Part shown: piece after piece, positions 52,394 to 62,800 of the stretch
Position numbering within the stretch: position 1 is the stretch's first letter
Layout of the letters: every line of letters starts with the position of its first letter
NCBI GenBank assembly: GCA_934045075.1
Contig: OW203726.1
Coordinates: 16,245,988 to 16,309,987 of the forward strand
Reading direction: 5' to 3'
Length of the DNA: 64,000 nt
DNA from: Yponomeuta sedellus
Lineage: Eukaryota; Arthropoda; Insecta; Lepidoptera; Yponomeutidae
Made by a program: the position numbers and the translations under genes
The notes under the pieces: generated by a model
What the model was told of the DNA's origin: nothing
Seen by the model: only the letters and a program-made list of their open reading frames with translations
The model's database searches: none

Positions 52394-52810
52394 CGGTACT
52401 AACACACTATTATTGACTTGTTATTGACCTTAAAGGTGAATTAGAAGAAGCGTAATAATTGTCGCAGGAACTCAGTATACGCATAGTATCACACGTTTAT
52501 CTTGGAAGCAGTAACAAAGAGAAATGATGCCTACTTCAATGGTCCTCGCGTCTGACACAAAAAAACCCATTTAAGTACTAATAACCGTTCATGAACGCAA
52601 CTAAACGACAGCTAATAATGAAACATTTTTGCGATTGTCAAAATTTAATAATTAATTACACCGCTGCGAGCGACTATCAATCACGGCTGGTGGCGACAAA
52701 CATTTTCGCTGTAGTTGGTTAATTATCATCGTATAGATTCCATAACTTTGACTACTACCGCTTTTTGCCACGGACTCGCTTTACTTTTTTCACATCATTG
52801 GGAGCGAACA
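52394..52810. other. Unassigned
   Basis: Nothing recognised. Confidence 0.25.
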
Positions 52811-52822
52811 GAGGAACATTTT

Positions 52823-52974
52823 TACATTATTTTTAATGCACTAACCCGTGCTAAGGACAATATTAAAAACCTATTTTAGAGGCTGAAAATTCCACCCATG
52901 CCGGGATTTGAACCCGCGACCTCTGGCTATTCGTGCCAGATAGCGGAAAGCCATAGGTCGCGGGTTTTTAAAAT
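52823..52974 (-). mobile_element. SINE A with a short inverted 5' arm
   Basis: The exact duplications aggaacatttt are at 52812-52822 and 52975-52985. On the minus strand a short inverted piece ('aacccgcgacctatggcttt') precedes the sense anticodon arm, B box, body and tail. It fits a 5'-truncated, loop-deleted derivative of an inverted-arm parent. Confidence 0.75.
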
Positions 52975-53127
52975 AGGAACATTTTATTCACAGGAACATC
53001 TTTTTGTAACATGAAATGTCTAACAAGACAGCGTCGGTCGAGCCAGCGACTGTCAGTTGGTTAGACGTGAAGTTTCAAGGACTCACCGTCATGGACCAAG
53101 CAAGGCGGTAAGAAATTGATAGATTCG

Positions 53128-53470
53128 TATGTCCCTTGTATGCCCCCACTGCTGGGGCACGGGACTCTTCCTGCATCGCAGGAAGTTTAGGCCACACTCC
53201 ACCACGGGGGCTAAGTGCGGGTTGGTCGAGGATTGTAAGACAGTGGCGGGCCTTACTGTCAGAAGTTATCAAGCCGCCCATGAGGCCACTGACAAGGCTT
53301 AACAGCACCAATGGCTTAACGTGCCTTGCAAAGCTCAGAAGCGCTCGGAAAAATGCCACTAGCGGTATTCGAGGGACCGTCACCCGTCCTGCGCCTTACC
53401 GCACCTGTTGTTGCTTAACTCAAGGGATTGTTTCCAATCACTCGGTTCGACTAGGCCACGAGCGCTTCTT
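53128..53470 (-). mobile_element. 5S-like SINE B, full length
   Basis: It is flanked by ttgat(a/c)gattc at 53117-53127 and 53471-53481. On the minus strand it starts 'gcgctcgtggcctagtcgaa', has 'gttaagcaacaacaggtgcg' and 'ggacgggtgacggtccc' from 5S, and ends 'cccagcagtgggggcataca'. The ORFs of 102 and 112 codons on opposite strands are by-products. Confidence 0.85.
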
Positions 53471-53732
53471 TTGATCGATTCAATTAGTACATAACAATCA
53501 TATTTCATTTCAGATAAAACGCGCGCGCGCACAAAACTGGGCCGCGATTCTGTTAATTACAGAACAATGACAGATACATGGATGGGTCACGTGACGTGGT
53601 TTTTTTTATACCATTGGCGCCTAGAAGGTTTGATACGCGTGCGGGCTTCGACTTAAAGCAGCATTGAAATTAAATCGCCACGTTCATGCAATTGTCATTG
53701 TACTACAATACATTAACAGAATCTAGGGCCTT

Positions 53733-53870
53733 TTTCAGTCCTCGCCAAATGCGCGCGCGCTGCGGCTGCTGAGCTCCCTGCTAGAAGCATCCCCTCAATG
53801 TGGTTTGTTCGTAGATGGGATAAAAAATTTGATGAATGAATGTAAAATAATGCTACAGAGATCGTTATGA
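53733..53870 (+). pseudogene. LINE RT C-terminal fragment, first of two
   Basis: The frame ending TGA at 53868-53870 gives 'SPNARALRLLSSLLEASPQC' then DGIKNLMNECKIML. It aligns with the end of the next fragment (SPVARALRLLCALL..., DGIESVVKVCKRML). Only the last 45 or so residues survive. Confidence 0.65.
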
Positions 53871-53913
53871 GAGGCTATCTTTAGTTCTGTAATGATTTGG
53901 TGTTTACTGTTAA

Positions 53914-54396
53914 GTTCGCAGCGTGCTTGAAACGAATGCTGTGGTCTGGGCCCCTCACGAGAAAAAATATATTCTTGTGATGGAGCAGGTCCAAAAAAGA
54001 TTTATGAGATATCTGTATAAGAAAATGTATGGGTACTACCCTTTTTTATATCCAACCCTTTTTCTACAGGGATATCTTGGATTCGACTCGCTAGAACTAA
54101 GGAGAAATGTGGCTCTTGCAAAATTTGTTTTAAATATAATAAGGGGTAAAATCGACGCCATCGACCTAGTCGAAAAAGTCGTTCGCTTATTTGTACCTAA
54201 TGGGTATCGCAGGGCGCGGAGGCATAAACTATTCGCCGAGATGGATACCCGCACCAACCAGTACCAGTGCTCGCCGGTCGCGCGCGCGCTGCGGCTACTC
54301 TGTGCCCTGCTCGCTGCAGCACCAGAGTGTGATGTGTTTGCGGATGGAATTGAAAGTGTGGTGAAGGTATGTAAGAGAATGCTAGAGGATGTATGA
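53914..54396 (+). pseudogene. LINE (Jockey/CR1-like) RT C-terminal fragment
   Basis: The open frame runs from just after a stop (53911-53913) to TGA at 54394-54396, about 160 residues. 'VRSVLETNAVVWAPHEKKYI' and 'MEQVQKRFMRYL' match the post-catalytic region (VRS-LEY-S-VW-P, then I--VQ-RF-RY) of Jockey/CR1-type non-LTR reverse transcriptases. The endonuclease and the YADD-type catalytic core are missing. There is no internal stop, so decay is recent or chance has preserved the frame. It follows another LINE 3' end in the same orientation. Confidence 0.75.
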
Positions 54397-54613
54397 AAGG
54401 TAGTGCTCTGATATAATATTGTAACGCTTTGGTGTAATTTTACTGATAAAAGTTACAAGAACTCTGAATCAAAATCCATATACAAATTAACACGTTATAA
54501 AAGATAAGATCACAATGGAATTGAACAAAGAAAGAACAAACAGCGCACAAATTATTACTAATAGACTCGATCTCGTTTCTGATTGATTGGAGAGTGTAAG
54601 TTCACCCAGTGTC

Positions 54614-54840
54614 TCAGAAGAGGACCATACGGTTAGCAACAGACAGCACCATGGTATTGTGGCTCATCCACGCCCGACGCGCTGCAGAATCGATGCGCTT
54701 GCACACGATTGCGTGAAAGCCGTCTACTCGTGCCTCAACAAATATCCCCGAAGCGCCACAGTAGTGGGGCAGCCGCATCAGATAAGCTGGGTCTCCATCC
54801 ATCGACCTAGTCCACTGTATCTTTTTAAAAAGCCAGTAGT
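54614..54840 (-). pseudogene. LINE RT C-terminal fragment, opposite strand
   Basis: The minus frame shows 'LMRLPHYCGASGIFVEARVD' then 'GFHAIVCKRIDSAARRAWMS'. This is the L--LP...SAS-MF-EA-VD-F-AI--KR motif of insect non-LTR reverse transcriptases. It carries substitutions at usually conserved positions and no upstream catalytic region. Confidence 0.6.
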
Positions 54841-54869
54841 ACTTTCATAGCTTCCCACTAAGGGCAGCT

Positions 54870-55180
54870 CTTTGAATTTCAACGTTCTCGCAGTGAATGG
54901 TTAATGGTGTTTCCTCATTTTTCGACGTATTTCCAGGTAGTCAAGTTGTCGATTAATCTCTTAGTAGTAGTTGGTAGTATTACTTAGACCTCATAGTTGG
55001 GCCATTGTAACATAGCAAGCGCTGAGGTATGTTAAAACTTCAGACACTAGTGTTCAGTGTTTTTTTTTAGTGTTCCATCGCTCCTCTACCACCGCTTTTT
55101 TAGTTACTTCGATACCAAGAGACTAAGAATAAGTTAGTTTCTTTGTATCGAAGTGTTTTTTCAGTGAACACTGTCCTTGC
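54870..55180. repeat. SINE C scrap and a hairpin
   Basis: Bases 54981-55060 are an inverted C piece ('cctcatagttgggccattgt', 'agcaagcgctgaggta') matching the nested copy at 26.6 kb. Bases 55107-55154 form a hairpin with 21-bp arms (acttcgataccaagagacta) and two mismatches. 'agtgttcagtg'-like inverted sequences lie outside it. Confidence 0.5.
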
Positions 55181-56480
55181 TACACAAATCACCTCTTCTG
55201 AGCCACAGCACGTTGCCACGTGTGGGCCGGGTGTTTCGAGATTGTTGGCAGAGAATCCTTCGCTTGTATATATTTCGTTTCTGTTCAGCATGCTGATCAC
55301 CATGTGTAGGTAAAGCGAGTCGTAAAGAAATGCCAGAATTCTAGTTTTCGGTTTGCAACCTTCATGCTGTTCTAATATCTGACATCTCTATCATTCACAC
55401 ATTCCAATATTTTCAATAGTATTGAAAATTTTCGGCATATGTCTTTTGTCTCACATCTAGTTTTTGATAAAGGGTATGGACATTAAAGTTATGACGCCAA
55501 AACGATTGAAGTAAAATGGCGGGTGGGCAGCTGACAGAGTTCGCATGACATTAATTTTCTAATAATCTACAGGATCAGCAGCTACACAAAATCAAATCAC
55601 TTCTCCACTACCATAGACCTCAGTACACACTTGTCCAAAATTACAGTAAATAACTTTCAATAATAGGGTGACGGCATTTAATATTGTCAGGCTGATTGAA
55701 ACTAACGACTGAATCTATTGGCGGTCCCCCTTTTATCGTCATCGTTACGGTAGTAACTCTATGGTGACCCTACCGATCTATACTATTTATTAAACCAAGA
55801 AGTCTCATCAAAGGATGACATTACTGCCTATAGTTCATTTATCCCTTTCATTTGACCCTACGCTGATCGTATTTTGAAATGGTTCCCTAAAATTAAATCC
55901 AAAGCTTACGATATTATTAATATGCCGCATTTAACAGCAGTTTGCACAGATTGGGTTAAAATGGAACCATAACAATGTAGTCGAGATATATTAGGTGGGA
56001 ACCATCGGAAAGAAAAAAACTGAAATAGAGAAAACAAAAATTCCACTCAGATCAATGTGCGTGTGTTAACAATTAATAACTTTGTTATGCACCCTCCGTT
56101 GTACCTCACTGGCCTCTGTTGGGCAAAGGCGTCCTCTTAGAGTGTATTTATTTTTACTTGCCAATTTAGTAATCAAGATTCTAACCTTAAAATTGAGATA
56201 GATGCTTAAACTAGACATTTCCTTTACTTATTATTTCCTTAACTTAGACATTTTCTCGCAAATTCATGAACTATGTTTATAAAATTGGCAGCGTGTTATC
56301 TAAGAGCGTTCCAAGTTACTTCATTTATGGAAATATGGCAGTTTTGGACTAAAAAGTCACAGTTTAAGGGTAGAATCTTGTTTACTAAATTGGACAAGTA
56401 AGAATAAATAGACTGTAGTTCTACAGTCCACCTTGTTTGTAACATCGACACATACAGCCCCTCAACAACTATAGGTATCT
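55181..56480. other. Unassigned
   Basis: No gene. Bases 56095-56140 ('tacctcactggcctctgttg', 'ggcaaaggcgtcctc') are possibly a diverged LINE tail. Confidence 0.25.
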
Positions 56481-56484
56481 TTGA

Positions 56485-56560
56485 TGGCCTCTGTGGCGCA
56501 GCGGTAGCGCATCTGCCTACCATGCAAGAGGGTCCGGGTTCGTTTGTTATGTTATGTCTT
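56485..56560 (+). mobile_element. SINE E head joined to its tail
   Basis: The head 'gcctctgtggcgcagcggta' runs to the B box ('gtccgggttcg'), then jumps directly to 'tttgttatgttatgtc', like the E terminus. About 110 nt of body is missing. Confidence 0.55.
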
Positions 56561-58170
56561 TTTTATCGGTTTTTACAAATCGTGACGCACAAATCAATCA
56601 CAATAGCATTTCAGCTAAAAAGGACCGTTTTTATCACCTAGGCCTAGGTTCTTGACCCTAGCATCTCAGAGACTCAGTCGTGAGTCATGAAAATTTAAAT
56701 TTTTAATACATCACTTTCGGGGTTAATTCAACTGTCTAGACATTATGATTTTTTTTTGATAAAATGTAATTAGGTACCAAACTTTACAAAATCTACTCGA
56801 GTTGCTTTTTGTACAATATTTCATGTTTTATTGGTGCCGATATTCAGTCAGAATTGGATACAAGTGGCGCAGTTGTGCGCATGTTATGTTTAATGTTTAT
56901 TGCCGCTCTATTTCCAGGACGCGCATTAAATTGGTTTAAATTGGCTATGACATGCAGCGCCCTAGGACCCGCTGTTGGCTATAACATCGCCAATTTATGT
57001 GCCCGTTTCATCAGCTACCAGGCGCGCTGAGATTTTGGAGAAAAAACCGATTCATTCAGAGTCGCAACTACACAACTAGAGGAACTTCTACGGATTCATA
57101 AGTTTCAGGGCTTATTTCGAAATCTCTTGATCAACTTCTGATCCGGATTTTAAGCAAAATATTCTGATTCAGGTACGATTTTATCCGATGTAAACCGATT
57201 TACTAAATAAGAGACATTCATGCGGCGTGATTAAACTAAAATTTTGATTAAAAGCGTTGAGTATTGTCCGGTTAACATATCGGTGGTTAGAACAGGATGT
57301 ACCAGTTTGGATACAGTGACCATATGCTTGAGTCAATTTATTGTTTAGCATTTGCCCCAAGCTAGATATCACAGTTGTAGTCTAAGAATACTAAAATAAC
57401 AAAATATTTACAAATCAAAAGACGAAGGGAAGATGGAAATGATGAGATTATTATTAAATTATGATACTTTATTAAACACAAACACTTTACAGGACATTGC
57501 ATAAGAAATAACATGTAAAAAAGCAAGCTTATCTCTGTAAGAGATTTCATCCAGCAGAGCTTAAACATTCTCGCGGGCATAATAAAATACTTAGGATATA
57601 GTTATAGAAAGGGCAAGCCCTTTCTAAGCTTTGGAACATACACAACGATATATAAAATAAATAATGTACAAATTGGCTGGATTCACATTAGACGGTAACC
57701 GTGACTGCACGACACTATTGATTTTTTTTTTTCAGAGAACATTCCCAAAACGTACATCTCCAATAATGTCTTATCGTGATGGTTATCATCCAATGTAAAA
57801 ACGACAAAAAATAATGTCCTCGCTAGATAACAATCCATTTCATGTTGGCTCTATTGTGCTTCCTTTGGAGCTTCTGATTTAACTTATTGTAAAGCTATTG
57901 TCAAACCAATATAATAACCTCTTCGGCATCTTGAAAGCAACCCTCTGTATTTAGGGTAGATAACAAACTATTGTTAAATACCTCCCAAGATACCTTCTAT
58001 TGTGCCAAATTGATTTGTGAAATTAACAAATATTCTCCATCACATTATTATTAATCGACCAGCTATAGTTTGAATAAACGATAATTAATAATTTCAGCAA
58101 ACGAGTCCTTTAGAGGGTATTTCAATCTCTAATAGGCTATTGGAATTGATGTCTACGAATAAGTGGTAAC
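56561..58170. other. Unassigned
   Basis: The 73-codon ORF at 56809-57030 is hydrophobic in its middle but unrecognised. No repeat family is seen. Confidence 0.25.
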
Positions 58171-58183
58171 AATATTAAGTGAT

Positions 58184-58537
58184 TACACTATTTTTATTTT
58201 TAATGCACTAACCCGTGCTAAGGAACAAATTTAAAAACCTATTTAGAGGCTAAAAATTTCACCCATGCCGGGATTCGAACCCGCAACCTCTGGCTATCCG
58301 TACCAGCGCTCTACCAATTGAGCCAATGGGCGACTCACGGCATCAGTGAAATTTCGAACCTCTTTACAATATTCTCTGTATTACGTACAGGCAGCGACAT
58401 CTGACTTAAGCAAATTGCATTACTTACAGCCCCGACTACCCATTGGCTCAATTGGTAGAGCGCTGGTACGGATAGCCAGAGGTTGCGGGTTCGAATCCCG
58501 GCATGGGTGAAATTTTTAGCCTCTAAATAGGTTTTTA
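58184..58537 (-). mobile_element. Head-to-head SINE A with loop, single insertion
   Basis: The exact 13-bp duplications aatattaagtgat lie at 58171-58183 and 58538-58550. On the minus strand: an inverted arm starting ATTTAAAAACC (58537), its tRNA-like part, about 106 nt of leader, the sense tRNA-like part (58262-58331) and the tail. The plus-strand tRNA-like part is at 58438-58508. The outer arm ends at the same TTTAAAAACC boundary as at 32.5, 25.7, 13.6 and 1.4 kb. This is the most complete form and probably shows the parental structure. Confidence 0.9.
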
Positions 58538-58550
58538 AATATTAAGTGAT

Positions 58551-58740
58551 GTTTTGCTGTAATGTGAGCTTTGTTACTCTCTTTTTGAGCAAGATTATGT
58601 TGAAAGTTAAACAAAACTTTTGAGCAGCTACAACCTACGAAAGTCTATAAAAGTCTTATAGGGAAGACTTCGATACCGCGAGTTTCTCTGGTTTGAGCGC
58701 TGCAGCGCTACGCTTACGACCAGTTTCTCGAACACTAACA
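58551..58740. other. Unassigned
   Basis: Nothing recognised. Confidence 0.25.
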
Positions 58741-58744
58741 GTCT

Positions 58745-59112
58745 GTTAATCTGCGGTTCGGGATCGCTCGTAGCCCCAGCTTCTTGAGTGATCTCAAACG
58801 ATCACTAAGGTTAAGCAGCATAGGGCGCGTTCAGTGCATGAATGGGTGACCGTATATGACTACCGCTAGTGAAATTTTTCCGAGAGGTTCCGTACTTCGC
58901 AAGGCACGTTAAGTAGTTGGTGCCGGCTGCCGTCGATAGATGGCAGTCGTTATGTCAAGTCAGAGGCCTTAGGGCGGCTTGAAAACTTCTGACAGGAAGA
59001 CCAGCCAGTAGTCTTGCAAGCTTCCACCAATCCGGAATTGGCCCCCGTGGTGGAGTATGGGCTATACCTTCCTTAGGCAAGAGACCCGTGCCTCTCGGTG
59101 GGGATATAATGG
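58745..59112 (+). mobile_element. 5S-like SINE subfamily B-prime
   Basis: It retains more 5S rRNA likeness than the other B copies: 'cgatcactaaggttaagcag' then 'aatgggtgaccg'. It continues into 'ccgtacttcgcaaggcacgt', 'cgtcgatagatggcagtcgt', 'accaatccggaattggcccc' and the end 'gcctctcggtggggatataa'. The end differs from standard B and matches the 47.52 kb fragment. The 123-codon ORF beginning at 59057 is a by-product. Confidence 0.75.
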
Positions 59113-59434
59113 GTCGATGATGATGAATCTGCGGCTAACAACTGTCAAATGTGTTTTTTCGTATGCACTTTGGCTGACAGCTGTTAACCTTAGATTAACG
59201 GCTTGTCAATGTGTAACGGTACAAACCTCTTTACACGATCTTTTATATTGCTTTAATTTTGTCTACTATTTACAAAAAATTAAATTTACGTCACCCAATT
59301 TTGAGATTTCCGTCATTTTTAGCATTACCAACCGGCTAGACCAGACTATTTTTACCTGCTTATTCTATTTTATCCAGTTTTCTGTTTATCTTACAAATAA
59401 AATAAACCCACGTTGGGTGCCAATGTGATGTTGT

Positions 59435-59805
59435 AAAACTTTTAATAAATAACAAAACTGGAACGACTTCAACTTTGTGCTTTATTTAAATGTGTTTGTT
59501 TTTTTTATTTGTAATAAAAACAGAATAAGCAGGTAAAAATAGTCAGGTCTAGTCGAAATGTGAAGTAGTAATGATAAAAATGAGGCAAATCTCAAAACTG
59601 GATGAAGTCATTTTCGTTTTCAACCCTTGTATGTCCCCACTGCTGGGGCATGGGTCTCTTCCTGCATCGCAGGAAGGTTAGGCCATACTCCATCACGGGG
59701 GCCAAGTCCGGGTTGGTGAAGAAGAAATTTTAAATTTTTGAAAATGATAGACAGAACTAAAAAATGTAAAGAGGCTTGCACCGCCGTTACAAATGCACTA
59801 GAAAC
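59435..59805. mobile_element. Repeat family O with a SINE B 3' end inside
   Basis: The blocks 'caaaactggaacgacttcaa', 'gaataagcaggtaaaaatag' and 'gtaaagaggcttgcaccg' match 33.31-33.93 kb. An inverted SINE B end at 59622-59722 ('ccactgctggggcatgggtc', 'ggccaagtccgggttggtga') interrupts it. Confidence 0.6.
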
Positions 59806-62800
59806 TGGGGGTTAGAAGTGCAAAAGCCGCTTTCCGGTAAAAGGGCTACAAACGACGATGAAATTAGTTCAGTAAACTGCCGCTGAAATTGGAACGGTGA
59901 AATTGTATATTTCACGTAATGTTTCCCCGAGAAGGGATCAATTGAAACATGCGCCGGCGATAAGTGTTAACTGGGGAACGCGCGGGCCGTCGATTTCATC
60001 TGGATTGTCGGTTGCGTAGACCTCTACTCAAGCACTACGTAACATTTCAAAGAACGAAGGATTTGGATTGTGTTTCCCTATAAAACACTTCCCAAGTGCC
60101 GATTTAACCGTAACGTATCTCGAGTAGACTACCCCGGAGGAGCACACGACGCGTCCTGAATCACAAGTGCCTACTCAACTTTGTAGGTATTGTATTTTTA
60201 TAGAAAATTCAAGTGAAATTGTTACCGACGACGGGTAAACTTATGAATATCAAAATTCAATACCACCGCCGCTCGGTGGTTTTAAAATTTTCCGCCGGAT
60301 TGCCTGGGCGGAGGGAGGTTTAAAAGTTACTTACCACGCCGTAATGGAAATGCCGCTTTAGGTAATTTGCTTCAAAAAGGTAGCGGGTTCTAATAGGGTG
60401 AACTTTAAACCTTAAAGCAAAAAGACGTAGAGCTCATATCCTTTTCGGTTTTTATACTATAAGCTCGGTGAGATAACATTATATTTGTCTGAAAAAAAAA
60501 GGTTCAAGGTATAACAATCAACTTGCCATTGCATACTTTAAGTAAGTAGTCTGTGGATTTTTGTCCTAATCAGAAACTTCAAGTCAATACTGCTGCTCTT
60601 TTCACATAATATATATTCTTCGTACCACTAATACTTTTCGCTAAAATAAAATCAAACAAAAATACCTTTTTCAGCTTCAAACTCATAACTTCTGAAAGAA
60701 TGGCCCGCTTATGGTACTTTAACTAATCACCTTTTATCAGTAATTGCTTAAGCGGTAGATGAAATTTTGGACACCTTGACGTAAAAATGTCTTTTTTTAA
60801 AGTCTACGCAGCGAATAAAGTTTCATGCACCGCATTATATGGCCCAATCATTAGGTGTTTTATACACTAGATAAAAATAGCTAGTGCTACTTCCAGAATA
60901 ATAAAAATATTTAGAGAATATTTACACTTTACATTGTCATGTAAAGGGTAAATTACTGTCAAAAATCAAGATTATCGTTACATTCGAAACGAAATTTTAA
61001 CATTCTATTAGAGTTTTCTTTAAAAGCCACGTGTGCCAGAAAGTTTTATAGCCAGTAGTAAAAGTAATAGAAAAATACAAACGGTCCATTACTTTTCGCT
61101 ATAAATATCTGGTCACGTCGCGAACAAAGGATTTTAATCGACCACTGAAAAACGATCGTTTGGTCATAGGCAGGAGTATATTGAAACCGCTTTGCAGTAC
61201 TGGCTTTTTTAAATAAAAACCTCAAGTTGTCTATTTACTCTCGCATTTTTTATAGTAAATGCTGATTACATTAACGGTTAGTTCTGCCAATGACTTTGTT
61301 TTCAATAAACGTCATCTTCACTTCTAGCCACTGCTTGAGAACGGGACCTATACAATACAGGGGCATTATTATGTAAGTATCCAGTTAGATGAGTGACGTT
61401 AATTTTGACTTTTTTAAAGCTACTCCAGCTGTCAAATACACACATTTTTTAACACTTTGGAGTGGTCTAAATGCTTCACTCGATACAGTGGAATGTTACG
61501 TAATAGCAGGGCTGGACGTTTTGCTTTTTGCCTATGTGAGTATTCCCTTTACATATAAATAAATTCGTTTGTACGGAAAAAAGAAGAATATTTTTTTACA
61601 GGATTAAAATGTTTCGTGATAACCCGAGGCGGTGATTGCCGCTTATGCCCTGTTGGTTAGATGGCTGTCAGCGCCTGGTTTGAAAACGGTCGCATCAGAA
61701 AAAAATATTCATGTGCCGGTAAACGCATTAGCATTGTGAGCTTATGTTAGATACAGTTCGTTACGAAAAAAACATTTTTAACAAAAATAGTTTTTTGACC
61801 ACTTACGTGCGCCGTATCATCTACGATTTCAGCAATTTCCGAAATAGAACCGTATAGGTTTAGAATTTGAAGCGCCTTAACCGCTAGACTAACTCAAAAA
61901 CCGTAACAATAACCATTGACAAGATAATAATATATTCAACATAGCAAAATGAAGTTTGCATAAATAGGTGCGAGTTATCTGCATAGCAATAAAACAGTGG
62001 TTGAATAACCAGCATGCACCTTTCTTTAATAACATTATTATTACCCTAAAACCACCCCTAATTCTCAAGTAATAAGTACCACCCAGGGGCACATTGGCAC
62101 AGCGATAAACGATGCAGGGGCTCATTCAACATGACAAGGGGGAAACACGGAGACTATATTATTATTTGAAAAACTTCGCCTCTATTTCTCATCGCTCGTG
62201 TTGAGGAACTCAAAACATTAACACAAAAGGGGAAGATAAAAAGTACCCGATCAGCTTAAAGCTATTATTATTTTAAAAACCTGTTTAGAGGCTAAATTTA
62301 ATATTTTTAAGCTAAATTTAAATTTATAGTAGTAATGATTGCCAAATTATGACAGTTAGAGTTTCCCATTTACAATTATTTTTACAAGTAAATACTTTTT
62401 TATCTTTTACTCTTAAAAATCGATACCCAAATTCAAAATTTTAAGTATCAACGTCCCATTTTTTATCGTTAACATGATCAAGAAATTGGTGCGACACTTT
62501 TTGCAAAAAGGATCTTAAAGAAAGATATGATTTTTTCCGTTGGTGGCTCCAATATTATTGCATAGATTCCATTAAGAGACTCGCCCAGTGTTCACAACAT
62601 CAATGACGTGACCTCCCTCCCAACCGGACTCGGCAACTCTTCCTTTATTGGCACAGCTCTGTTCCAATTCGTTCAATGGCCACTCCATTCAGTTTATTGC
62701 CGTTACTTATTCTCCTATTAGACGTCAATAACACTACTCGGGACAATTCATTGAAAGGAAAATTCCGATAGCCAGTGACGACCGGCTGAGCCAATAGGCG

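Noticed and set aside
53075..53474. ORFs of 102 and 112 codons on opposite strands
   Set aside because: They overlie a full-length SINE B flanked by target duplications.
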